Origin: CAIQPS01 sp964631965
GTDB taxonomy: Bacteria > Actinomycetota > Thermoleophilia > RBG-16-64-13
NCBI GenBank assembly: GCA_964631965.1
Contig: CAZWAR010000108.1
Coordinates: 1 to 8,363, forward strand
Direction: 5' to 3'
DNA length: 8,363 nucleotides
The notes beneath the pieces were generated by a model. The model searched no databases. It saw only the letters and a list, made by a program, of their open reading frames with translations, and was not told where the DNA came from. This document shows positions 1-6,362 of this stretch, piece after piece; within the stretch, counting starts at the first letter, position 1; every line of letters begins with the position of its first letter. A program made the translations under genes and the position numbers.

Positions 1-158
1 CGGAAGGCCGTCAGCGAGGCACCCGGCACGTCTGGGCGGACTGCGGGAACGCCGGCGCGTGAGGGGGACCCATGGACATATCGGTTCACTTGTGACAGCA
101 TCCACGAGTAAGCCTCACCTACAGCCGGCCCCCTAACCCATCGAAGGACGGGGATTCC
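1..158. other. Left-edge sequence, no firm gene
   Basis: One plus-strand frame is open from base 1 to a TAA at 109-111 and could be the tail of a gene entering from the left. Its 36 codons match no family I know, and a second frame is open even further, so no call is made. NfeD-family proteins often lie beside SPFH genes, but I see no NfeD C-terminal motif here. The sequence at 85-112 (TTCACT, 16 bases, AGTAAG) is at best a weak promoter for the SPFH gene. The ribosome binding site of that gene (AAGGA, 144-148) lies near the end of this segment. Confidence 0.3.
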
Positions 159-1061
159 ATGTCCATCGGAGCTATAGTCGGCGTCGCCATCGCGGCTCTT
201 ATCGTCCTTCTGCTCCTGATCTCGAGTATCAGGATCCTTCGCCCCACCCACCGAGGGTTGGTGGAGCGACTGGGCAAATACCACCGCTACGCCGGTGCGG
301 GGTTTCATCCCGTCATCCCGCTGGTCGAACGCATGTTCCGGGTCGACGTCCGCGAAACGCTGGTTGAAGCTCAACCGCAGACGATCATCACCAACGACAA
401 CCTGAACGCCAAGGTGGACGCCCAGGTCTATCTCAAGGTCAAGGACGACGAGGAGAGCGTCAAGGCCTCGCAGTACAACGTCGCCAACTACGAGTACCAG
501 ATCGTCAACCTGGCCCGCACCACACTCCGCAACGTCATCGGGACGCTCACCCTGAAGTCGGCCAACAGCGAGCGCGGCAAGATCAATAGTGAATTGCGCA
601 GGACCCTTCTTTCCGAGACCGCCGACTGGGGCATCGAGATACTGCGTACGGAACTCAAGGAGATCGAGCCGCCCAGAGACGTGCAGGCAACCATGAACAG
701 GGTGGTGAAGGCCGAAAATGAGAAGATTGCGGCCATCGACTTCGCCACTGCCACCGAGACTCAAGCCGATGGGAAGCGGCGCGCCGAGGTGAAGACCGCG
801 GAGGGCGTGAAACAGGCCCTCATCCTGAAGGCGGAGGGCGAGGCCCTGGCCATCCAGCTGGTGAACGAAGCGGCGGATAAGTACTTCACCGGCAACGCTC
901 AGACGCTGCGGAGGCTGGAGGCCATCGAGAAAGCGCTGGCGAGGAACGCCAAAGTCGTCGTCCAAGGCGACGCGGAGCTCATCAATATCATTGGTGAGCT
1001 GGCGGGCGTGGCGTCGGACGCGCCCAAGGTTCCGGCGAAGACCACCTCTTCGACAAGGTAG
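159..1061 (+). CDS. SPFH/Band 7 (stomatin/prohibitin-like) membrane protein
   Basis: This is a 300-residue protein with the layout of bacterial stomatin-like (slipin) proteins. It has one hydrophobic membrane segment at residues 4-23, then the SPFH domain from about residue 24 (RPTHRGLVERLGKYHR at 28-43, VDVRE at 62-66, the TNDNLNAKVDAQVYLKV stretch at 78-94) to about 185. A charged Ala/Glu-rich coiled coil with AEGE repeats follows (about 184-240), then a short polar tail. Such proteins form large rings at the inner membrane and organise membrane microdomains or help FtsH/HflB-type proteases; the role here is inferred from the family only. The ATG is preceded by AAGGACGGGG at a normal distance, and the membrane segment begins at once, which supports this start. 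The length is normal and no residues appear lost. There is no obvious NfeD partner inside the window; the next gene is a lipoprotein 124 bases downstream. Confidence 0.93.
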   Translation: MSIGAIVGVAIAALIVLLLLISSIRILRPTHRGLVERLGKYHRYAGAGFHPVIPLVERMFRVDVRETLVEAQPQTIITNDNLNAKVDAQVYLKVKDDEESVKASQYNVANYEYQIVNLARTTLRNVIGTLTLKSANSERGKINSELRRTLLSETADWGIEILRTELKEIEPPRDVQATMNRVVKAENEKIAAIDFATATETQADGKRRAEVKTAEGVKQALILKAEGEALAIQLVNEAADKYFTGNAQTLRRLEAIEKALARNAKVVVQGDAELINIIGELAGVASDAPKVPAKTTSSTR

Positions 1062-1075
1062 GGGAGCGCCCGGGC

Positions 1076-1095
1076 CGAGGGAAGGTATTCCCTCG
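1076..1095 (+). terminator. Hairpin after the SPFH gene, possible terminator
   Basis: A perfect 8-bp inverted repeat (CGAGGGAA, loop GGTA, TTCCCTCG) starts 14 bases after the SPFH stop. No T-run follows. It could be a weak or factor-assisted terminator, or an mRNA-stabilising hairpin between two co-transcribed genes. Confidence 0.35.
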
Positions 1096-1185
1096 CTGGT
1101 GGTGCTCGACGGGGCATCCTGCTCGTTGGCTGGGGCAGGCCGCCGCGGTCAACGGCGACTGGACAACGCCAGAAAGGAGCCGGGG

Positions 1186-2214
1186 ATGAGTGGGGTAGTG
1201 AGGGTGGGCGCAGTTGGTCTACTGATGGCGCTGCTGATCGCCGGCATTGTCGCTTGCGGTGCGGGCACCTCTGAGCCGACCGTCGACGAGTACAAGGGGC
1301 TGTTCACCCAGTGGAGCAAGGAACTGGATGCCCTCCCCGACTCTTCTGTTGTCGGAAGTATCGGGTTTGACGAAGGAGCTGGGTCGAATGGGACCGCGGC
1401 GAGCGATGATGGCCCGTTCTCGAAAGAGGACGTGGAACAGACGAAGCAGGCCGTGTCCCAGCTCGAAGACCTTATCAAGAAGGTCAAGGCCGTCAAGCCG
1501 CCCAACCAGTATGCTGAGGTCCACGCGACCTTCCTGAGCCTGCTTGAGAAGCTGGACGAGATGGCGAGCACCGCCGCGTCCATGGCCGAGGATGGGGCTA
1601 CCGCCGGCGAGATTCAGGAGAAGCTCGGCGACCGGGCGGACGCTCTTATGGGGCTGGTGATGACGTATGCCAGCCAAGCCTTCGCTGCCGGCCTGGTCGA
1701 CACGAACCGGGATGACTCTGACCTGGCAGCCGCCCCGTCGGTGGAGCCAGATCCGACCAGCTCTCCGTCCGGGGATGGGGTGGGCAGTCGGGAAGACGCC
1801 GTTCCTCTCGGGCAGGGAGCGTCGGTAGGCGACTGGACGGTCGCGGTGGTGAGCGTGACGCCGGATGCCACGCAACAACTCCTCGACAACGACGAATTCT
1901 CCGATCCGCCGCAGGCTGGCAATCAGTACGTTCTCGTCTCGATCGAGGCTACGTACAATGGGACAGAGTCCAGCGACTTCGGTATGGACCTCAGCTACAA
2001 CTTCGTCGGGTCCAAGGGAAACACATTCGGCTCTCCCGAGGGCTTCGTCGTCCCGCCCCACCCGGTCTGGGACGCGGGCGAGGCCTTCCCGGGCGCATCC
2101 GTGTCGGGAGACGTGCTGTTTGAGGTTCCCTCGGACCAGGTCACCGGAGGGACCGTGATGTTCGAGGAGACGTTCTCCTTTGACGACAACCGAGTCTTCT
2201 TCGCGATCCAGTAG
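1186..2214 (+). CDS. Lipoprotein with a C-terminal DUF4352-like domain
   Basis: This is a 342-residue exported lipoprotein. Its signal peptide has an Arg at residue 6, a hydrophobic core at 9-22 and the lipobox IVAC, with the lipidated cysteine at 24. Residues 78-170 are predicted helical and charged (EDVEQTKQAVSQLEDLIKKV). A Pro/Ser/Asp linker spans about 178-200. Residues 203-342 match the pattern of DUF4352-type beta-sandwich domains: PLGQGASVGDWTVAVVSV, then QYVLVSIEATYNG with the usual long-strand signature, then a VSGDVLFEVP strand. Family members are envelope or secreted proteins of unknown function, often in Firmicutes and Actinobacteria. The frame is open upstream to 991, but that stretch overlaps the SPFH gene and is Arg-rich. 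The ATG at 1186 has GAAAGGAGC just upstream and begins a proper signal peptide, so it is chosen. It may be co-transcribed with the SPFH gene. Confidence 0.88.
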   Translation: MSGVVRVGAVGLLMALLIAGIVACGAGTSEPTVDEYKGLFTQWSKELDALPDSSVVGSIGFDEGAGSNGTAASDDGPFSKEDVEQTKQAVSQLEDLIKKVKAVKPPNQYAEVHATFLSLLEKLDEMASTAASMAEDGATAGEIQEKLGDRADALMGLVMTYASQAFAAGLVDTNRDDSDLAAAPSVEPDPTSSPSGDGVGSREDAVPLGQGASVGDWTVAVVSVTPDATQQLLDNDEFSDPPQAGNQYVLVSIEATYNGTESSDFGMDLSYNFVGSKGNTFGSPEGFVVPPHPVWDAGEAFPGASVSGDVLFEVPSDQVTGGTVMFEETFSFDDNRVFFAIQ

Positions 2215-2235
2215 CCCGCCCCTGGGGGTGTTGAG

Positions 2236-2461
2236 ATGAACGATAAGACTGCCCATCACCGCCTTTCGTGCGATTGCTCGTGCCTCGGGGTGGCGTGGGT
2301 AGGTATGCTGGTGGCCGCCGGTTTCCTGTTGGCAGGGTGCGGCCGCCCTTGATCCTGGCGAGAAGGCGACGATGCAGGCCGAGCTGCTCAGTGCCGTCAC
2401 GAACGGGGGCGAGGAAGACTGGTATGCGAGCTATTCGGAGATCTGCGTTCTGATCTCATGA
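2236..2461 (+). pseudogene. Small lipoprotein gene broken by a frame change
   Basis: The ATG at 2236 opens 38 codons ending at TGA 2350-2352. They contain a clear lipoprotein signal peptide (VGMLVAAGFLLAGC, lipobox cysteine at residue 35) but stop three residues later. The +1 frame, open at this point, continues as LDPGEKATMQAELLSAV and GGEEDWYASYSEICV to a TGA at 2459-2461. Joining the two frames gives a lipoprotein of roughly 75 residues. A signal peptide ending right after its cysteine is not useful, so the frame change is either a mutation, a sequencing error or, less likely, programmed +1 frameshifting at CCT-TGA. GGGGGTG at 2224-2230 may be the ribosome binding site. It follows the DUF4352-like lipoprotein by 21 bases, so the two probably formed one operon. 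The family is not recognised. Confidence 0.55.
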
Positions 2462-2494
2462 GCCCCCTGCCCGGACTCGTTGGCGGGGGCCTCA
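2459..2494 (+). terminator. Strong hairpin closing the lipoprotein block
   Basis: The left arm TGAGCCCCCTGCC (2459-2471) pairs with GGCGGGGGCCTCA (2482-2494): 13 positions with one mismatch and one G-T pair, loop of 10. The stem begins inside the stop codon of the broken lipoprotein frame. No T-run follows, which is common for hairpin terminators in GC-rich bacteria. Confidence 0.6.
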
Positions 2495-2588
2495 TTGCAG
2501 CTCCCAAGCCTTGCCGACCGGGGCGCGTCGCCCAAAGGGCTCCGCGCTTCGTGCATCACTGTTTCTCTGGGCCTCGACACGGCAAGGG

Positions 2589-2619
2589 TTGATTGCGAAC
2601 GGCCTGCCGGGTGCATAAC
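2589..2619 (+). promoter_or_regulatory. Weak promoter candidate for the Ala-rich protein gene
   Basis: TTGATT (2589-2594) and CATAAC (2614-2619) are 19 bases apart. Each matches the sigma-70 consensus at four positions, but the spacing is long. It lies between the terminator hairpin and the GTG start at 2680, where a promoter is expected. A weak call. Confidence 0.2.
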
Positions 2620-2679
2620 TCAAGCAGCGATTGGGTAGAAGCCGGTCTGCCTTCAGAGGTACCGAGGAGAGGAGCAGAC

Positions 2680-3573
2680 GTGGCCGAGGAGGAGAAACCA
2701 AAGAGGCAGACACGTTCCGCGACTAGGCCTGCGACGAGCAGCGGCCAGACTGGACAGACCAAGCGGACTACCCCCAGAAAACGATCAACCGCCGGGGCAC
2801 GGAAGACCGCACAGGCCTCTCCGGCTTCGAAAAGAGAGGAAGCTACCCCGACCGTGAAGAAACCCGAAGCGGGTGGGCGAGCGCAGTCCTCCACCGAAGC
2901 GCGGACCGACGCCGACAACGCCCGCGTGGCCCAGGGCCTGCGGGAGGGAAGTCGCGAAGCCGCGGCGCAAAGCCGAAGCGACGTGACGGCGGGTCTCGAG
3001 GCCATAGCGGCTGCGGAGGCCGTGGCCAAGCTGAGTCGTGAGATCGGGGAGGCAGGAGCTGCAGAGCTATTGGCTGGGAGGAAAGTCCTTGCCGTATCCG
3101 AGGACATCGCCTCCGAGAGTCTCACCGTGAGGGCCTTGAGTGCGGAGGATCTTGATATCGGTCTTGCGTTGGCGGGCATAGCAGGGCAACTCCAGTCGGT
3201 CACCGGGGTGCTCGATCGTATCGGAACCGCGACCATGGCCGGTGTGCTCAGCAGGAAGGGTGAGCAACTCAAAGAGTTGGCGGAGAGCCTGATCAAACGA
3301 GCGGCGGCAACCGCTGCTCTTGCCCACACGCTGGCCGAAACCAGCATGGCTACCGCGGCCCTTGGTGAGGGAGAAGTTGCCGATGCCGAGGCCCGGTTGG
3401 CGATGTCGGAGTGGGAGCAAGAAGAGAGCGAAGAACTCGCAGGCGAAGGGCTCGACCTGATGGCTCGGGGATTCGTCGAGGCGTCGATGGCCGATGGCCT
3501 TGAACGCGAGGCGGATGGCGTGCTTGCTCAGAGCGATGGCCAAGCTGCGACGGCGGGCCAAGCGTCAGAGTAG
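2680..3573 (+). CDS. Unrecognised protein: basic disordered N-terminus and Ala-rich helical body
   Basis: The protein is 297 residues if started at GTG 2680, which follows GAGGAGAGGAGC at ideal spacing. An in-frame ATG at 2593 would add 29 residues without a comparable ribosome binding site, so GTG is preferred. Residues 1-62 are disordered and rich in Lys, Arg, Thr and Pro (TTPRKRSTAGARKTAQ), like histone H1 or H-NS-associated tails. Residues 72-100 are polar. Residues 100-297 are almost continuous Ala/Glu/Leu-rich helix (EAIAAAEAVAKLSREIGEAG, GEQLKELAESLIKRAAATAA) with very few aromatic residues (one Trp, one Phe) and no Cys. There is no signal peptide or membrane helix, so it is probably cytoplasmic. 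The layout recalls phasins, apolipoprotein-like amphipathic proteins or nucleoid-associated proteins, but I recognise no family. Gly breaks about every 15-25 residues suggest a bundle of short helices. It stands alone behind a terminator hairpin. Confidence 0.78.
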   Translation: MAEEEKPKRQTRSATRPATSSGQTGQTKRTTPRKRSTAGARKTAQASPASKREEATPTVKKPEAGGRAQSSTEARTDADNARVAQGLREGSREAAAQSRSDVTAGLEAIAAAEAVAKLSREIGEAGAAELLAGRKVLAVSEDIASESLTVRALSAEDLDIGLALAGIAGQLQSVTGVLDRIGTATMAGVLSRKGEQLKELAESLIKRAAATAALAHTLAETSMATAALGEGEVADAEARLAMSEWEQEESEELAGEGLDLMARGFVEASMADGLEREADGVLAQSDGQAATAGQASE

Positions 3574-3587
3574 CCCGATTCCTTTTT
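3554..3587 (+). terminator. Weak stem with T-rich tail at the end of the Ala-rich gene
   Basis: CGGGC (3554-3558) pairs with GCCCG (3573-3577) across a 14-base loop, followed by ATTCCTTTTT. The stem is only 5 bp and includes the stop codon region, so this is a marginal terminator. Confidence 0.22.
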
Positions 3588-3849
3588 CGTCCAAGAGTTG
3601 GCCGCGAATGTCGGCAAACTGCAGGATGCCCTGGAGGTATCCCGGTCTCTGTACGATTGACCTGACGTTCGGGGACGACACTATGTCGAGTACCTTGTCC
3701 TGACCCGGACGGAAAGCGGAATAGCGGGAAGCTATTTGGCGTTGGACGAGACCGGCACGATGTCTCGCTGGAACATCGACTTCGGCTCTGTCACCGGTGA
3801 CCCACTGACCTTCAGTCCGCACTTCCAAGATGGCAGTGCGGCCTCGTAG
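3575..3849 (+). pseudogene. Decayed coding region, probably an exported beta-rich protein (strand uncertain)
   Basis: On the plus strand, the frame of the preceding gene continues past its TAG with a peptide-like stretch (VQELAANVGKLQDALEVSRS), a TGA at 3658-3660, then YVEYLVLTRTESGIAGSYLA and NIDFGSVTGDPLTFSPHF up to a TAG at 3847-3849. The latter part has the alternating strand-turn pattern (L-x-L-x-x-x-x-S-G-I-x-G-S-Y, G-x-V-x-G-D-x-L-T-F) seen in small exported beta proteins and lipoproteins. A piece in the next frame (TIDLTFGDD, about 3649-3675) would fit directly before it, implying a frameshift near 3675-3690. No intact start or signal peptide is visible. The minus strand also gives protein-like pieces (3732-3944 and 3565-3740, in two different frames), so the strand is not settled. 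Either way no intact gene fits. Confidence 0.4.
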
Positions 3850-4127
3850 ACGAATATGGCCGAGAAGGGGATGTCCGCAGAGCCAGTGGGAGTCAGGCGT
3901 TGGACCGACTTTACGCGGACCTGACATCCCTCTGGGTACCACAAGGACGAGCGAGGACCGGAAGACTCCGGAGCCGGACGAGAGGTCCGGCCGGGAGTTT
4001 CTGGCCAATGCCTTCTTTCTGGGAGCAGGCGCCCGGGCCGTGTGACCGGGCGCCTGCTTTGCCAGGCCGTCGCTTGCGCTCTCTGGCTACCTGGCCGCGA
4101 AGTAGGCCTCCCCGTCAGCGGCGGTGG
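3850..4127. other. Non-coding or decayed spacer before the metallolyase gene
   Basis: Frames here are short or Arg/Pro-rich and lack ribosome binding sites. The minus-strand stretch at 3732-3944 reaches into the left side and may be a gene remnant. The one clear element is the hairpin at 4024-4058. A short direct repeat TGGCTACC occurs near 4084 and 4125. Nothing else is supported. Confidence 0.45.
4024..4058. terminator. 13-bp perfect hairpin, probable terminator
   Basis: AGCAGGCGCCCGG (4024-4036) pairs perfectly with CCGGGCGCCTGCT (4046-4058), loop of 9. On the plus strand TTT immediately adjoins the stem (4058-4060). On the minus strand it lies about 70 bases beyond the stop of the metallolyase gene and is the likely end of that transcript. 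It could serve both directions. Confidence 0.65.
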
Positions 4128-5522
4128 CTACCCGTGAGGGCCCGAGCCCTCCTGCTCGTCTCGTTCCACTTGCATGGCCATATCCAGGAGTTCCCGGGGC
4201 TCGAAGAACGTGGTGCGGGGCTCAAGGTAGGCCCGCTCGGCCTCATCCCACGTACCGTCGTATTGATCCTGGACCATGTCGTAGACTCGTTTGACCGTCC
4301 GGCTGACCATGCTATAGCGACGATGCTCGCCTCGAGCCTTCAGCTCCTGGTTGAGAACGGCCACGATACCCTCCATGCCGGTGACCCCGCCGATGCGGTA
4401 CAGCGCCACCTGCTCTCGCCCGACCAGCGCCGGTGAGTACGGCAGATAGATGAGACCGCCCGGCGCTTCGCTGTGGCGCTGAACGCCGGTCTGGTGGAGT
4501 CCGGCCTGGGTGGTGAAGATGTCGTCACCGATCAGCGGAGCTTTTGAATAGAGGGGAGATACCTCCGTGCTGATGAGATTCGCCATCTCGGCAAGCGCGT
4601 CCAGATCGAAGCCGGGATCGCCATAGAGACGCACCAGTGCAGCTACCATTTGCTCGAGCGGTGTGTTGCCCGTTCGCTCCCCCATGCCGCCGAAAGCCGC
4701 GTTGACCCTGTTGCAGCCGTAGATCCAGGCGGCGATGGAATTCGCCGTCGCGAGCCCGAAGTCGTTGTGGCCGTGAAACTCGAGCTCCGCTCCGGTCTCC
4801 TGGTGGAGCAGGGAGATCAGTTTGGGGATACCCGCTGGGGGACTGGCATGGGGATCGGGCACCCCCCAGCCCACGGTGTCGCACACCCTGAAACAGGCCC
4901 GTCCGCCAGTCTCGTGAAGCACCCGCTTCACGAAGGGGATCACCCAGCCGATGAGGTCGGCCTTCGTGGAATCCTCGAGGTGGATCCTGGGTCGGATCCC
5001 GTTCTCAACCGCAGCCAGGATTGGGGCGAGGTAGTTGTCCACCGCAGTCGTCTTGGACGGGTGCTTGAGCCTGTCGAATATGTGGTGATCGGAGGCCGGA
5101 GCGAGCATGCCTGTCTCTTTGACCTGCCCCTGTGAGATATCGACCAACAGCTTGATGTCCTTGGGAGTAGCCCGGGTCCAGGTGGTGACCATGGGGAACC
5201 GGTGTCCCCGTTCCAGCAACCTCTCCAGGACCCACCGGTCCCGCTTCTGGTAGATGAAAACTTCAAGGTTCTCGATCCGGCCGGTCCCGTTATCGAGCTT
5301 GTGCAGCAGATCGAAGTAGCGAAGCTTGGTCTGATGGGGGAAGAGGGCGAATCGAGGGTCTTGGGTCCCATCTCGCAGCGTCGTGTCGGTGATCCGCTTG
5401 GGGTGCGTCCAGGGAGACCCCTCGGGGATGGAGGCCGGCCCGGCCGGGTCGACCGCGGACGCGGGAAAAGCGCCACGAGAGTCGAAGTAAACGCGGTCGG
5501 GATTGATCTTCCACTCCGGCAT
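4128..5522 (-). CDS. DRE-TIM metallolyase, Re-citrate synthase / homocitrate synthase-like
   Basis: This 464-residue cytoplasmic enzyme belongs to the HMGL-like (isopropylmalate/homocitrate synthase) superfamily, which condenses acetyl-CoA with a 2-oxoacid. Visible motifs are ITDTTLRDG (44-52) with the catalytic Arg50-Asp51, HLEDSTKAD (181-189), EFHGHND (248-254) with metal-binding His250 and His252, and GGMGERTGNTPLEQ (278-291). Around these, residues 88-200 (VFIYQKRDR, LERGHRFPMVTTWTRA, KETGMLAPASDHHIF, GIRPRIHLED) resemble the remembered sequence of clostridial Re-citrate synthase more than typical LeuA or NifV. The likely reaction is therefore oxaloacetate plus acetyl-CoA to citrate, with homocitrate or a related product as alternatives. 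About 460 residues fits this subgroup; there is no room for the LeuA regulatory domain. GAGGGGACGG precedes the ATG. No leu, lys, nif or TCA gene is adjacent, so the substrate cannot be read from context. Confidence 0.85.
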   Translation of the reverse strand: MPEWKINPDRVYFDSRGAFPASAVDPAGPASIPEGSPWTHPKRITDTTLRDGTQDPRFALFPHQTKLRYFDLLHKLDNGTGRIENLEVFIYQKRDRWVLERLLERGHRFPMVTTWTRATPKDIKLLVDISQGQVKETGMLAPASDHHIFDRLKHPSKTTAVDNYLAPILAAVENGIRPRIHLEDSTKADLIGWVIPFVKRVLHETGGRACFRVCDTVGWGVPDPHASPPAGIPKLISLLHQETGAELEFHGHNDFGLATANSIAAWIYGCNRVNAAFGGMGERTGNTPLEQMVAALVRLYGDPGFDLDALAEMANLISTEVSPLYSKAPLIGDDIFTTQAGLHQTGVQRHSEAPGGLIYLPYSPALVGREQVALYRIGGVTGMEGIVAVLNQELKARGEHRRYSMVSRTVKRVYDMVQDQYDGTWDEAERAYLEPRTTFFEPRELLDMAMQVERDEQEGSGPHG

Positions 5523-5633
5523 GGTCCGTCCCCTCGTCCTAGGTCGGCGCGCCCTTCAACCTGCAAAAGCTTAGCAGTGATACAGCTCCGACGGGCCTGC
5601 CTTCGCGCTCCGGGCGGCGAGGGCGAGCCCCGT

Positions 5634-5645
5634 CGAGGCGCCTCG
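5634..5645. repeat. 12-bp perfect palindrome between two minus-strand genes
   Basis: CGAGGCGCCTCG is a perfect palindrome 12 bases beyond the stop of the 119-residue gene and upstream of the metallolyase gene. It could be a protein-binding site or the tip of a terminator-like fold, but GC-rich palindromes arise by chance, so its role is unknown. Confidence 0.3.
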
Positions 5646-5656
5646 GAAGAGCAGAA

Positions 5657-6016
5657 CTAGTCCAGCGGCTCGAGGGAGGGGAACCGGTTACGCCAGACCA
5701 CCCGGTACTCTCGACTCCATAGGGTGAGCTCGTCGACCAGGGCGCAGAGCGTGAGGCAGCCGCCCTCTGGACACAGGTCTCGGGGGATTCGAAACAGAAG
5801 CCAGTCACCCGATCGACCTCCCTCGATCGCCTTCCCCTCGAGGCGCGTGCCCCGGCCAAGTTGAAGCTGGGCGAGCAGAGGGCCGTCGTCGTCGCTCCTC
5901 TCCTGAACTTTCACGGAAACGTTCACGGCCACGGAGTGCCGTACGTTGCTCGATTCGGTCGGCATCTGCCTCGAAGACAGAAAGACGGTCGGATGTCCTA
6001 CTTGGCTGATCTTCAT
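5657..6016 (-). CDS. Hypothetical protein, 119 residues, with a Cys cluster
   Basis: The product is not recognised. It has no signal peptide or membrane helix, so it is probably cytoplasmic. Residues 27-38 (HSVAVNVSVKVQ) and 47-53 look like beta strands. Residues 72-78 (WLLFRIP) and 88-110 (LTLCALVDELTLWSREYRVV) are further strand- or helix-forming segments. All three cysteines fall in CPEGGCLTLC (82-91), a C-x4-C-x3-C arrangement that might bind a metal or form a disulfide, though one ligand short of a zinc site. The ATG has AGGGAGA at good spacing, and third codon positions are GC-rich, which supports a real gene. It lies 134 bases upstream of the metallolyase gene on the same strand; co-transcription is possible but not shown. 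The 5' side holds a long non-coding leader. Confidence 0.65.
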   Translation of the reverse strand: MKISQVGHPTVFLSSRQMPTESSNVRHSVAVNVSVKVQERSDDDGPLLAQLQLGRGTRLEGKAIEGGRSGDWLLFRIPRDLCPEGGCLTLCALVDELTLWSREYRVVWRNRFPSLEPLD

Positions 6017-6362
6017 GATGTCTCCCTGGCCGAGTCCCTTCGCTCTGCGTGCCCACCCAGGTGAACCAGGACCACGGGCAGTAGCGCTTCCTGTGGCCCG
6101 TTGGCCGCCTGGACGGCCGTGTCCGGCGACACACGTGCCCTACCTGGTGCTCACTGCCCTTTGGCTGAACACGGCGGCAGCGATTCCCCCCGGAAAGCCC
6201 GAGTAACGAACAGCTGCCGGCCCGTCACGCCACGCCGGGGCTACGAGACCGGGCCGAGGCGGACAGGTGAATTGTGCATATATTACCATTTTGCAGCAAT
6301 AAGAGTACGGCAGTGCGCTGAGGCGGAGCGGCGGGAGCGCGAGGGGGGAGGCCAAGACATCC
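6017..6362. other. 346-base gap with AT-rich island and possible structured leader
   Basis: No frame here looks like a gene. A sharply AT-rich stretch (about 6270-6308) stands out from GC-rich surroundings and contains a promoter candidate reading leftward. Between it and the 119-residue gene are inverted repeats: CGGCAGC (6175-6181) with GCTGCCG (6213-6219), enclosing TTCC-CCCC-GGAA (6184-6195), and GTGTC-CGGC-GACAC (6119-6132). These could fold in a leader RNA of about 250 bases. I recognise no known riboswitch core. Confidence 0.45.
6271..6299 (-). promoter_or_regulatory. Promoter candidate for the 119-residue gene
   Basis: Read on the minus strand, TTGCTG (6294-6299) and CACAAT (6271-6276) are exactly 17 bases apart. 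Each matches the sigma-70 consensus at four positions, in the only AT-rich patch of the gap. Transcription would start near 6264 and leave a leader of about 250 bases before the ATG at 6016. Confidence 0.38.

Noticed and set aside
1219..2400. Long 393-codon minus-strand frame
   Set aside because: It is antisense to the 342-residue lipoprotein, which has a signal peptide, ribosome binding site and recognisable domain. The antisense product is His/Arg-rich and featureless.
2556..3347. Minus-strand 263-codon frame opposite the Ala-rich gene
   Set aside because: It is a Ser/Ala/Arg-rich mirror of GCN codons. The plus strand has the ribosome binding site and coherent amphipathic helices.
3565..4008. 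Minus-strand 147-codon frame as an intact gene
   Set aside because: Only its last third looks like protein. The first part is Arg/Pro-rich, with no ribosome binding site, and the protein-like upstream piece lies in another frame. It is treated as part of the decayed region.
4084..4132. Direct repeat TGGCTACC as an attachment or insertion scar
   Set aside because: It is only 8 bases, about 40 bases apart, with no insertion sequence or integrase nearby; chance is sufficient in GC-rich DNA.
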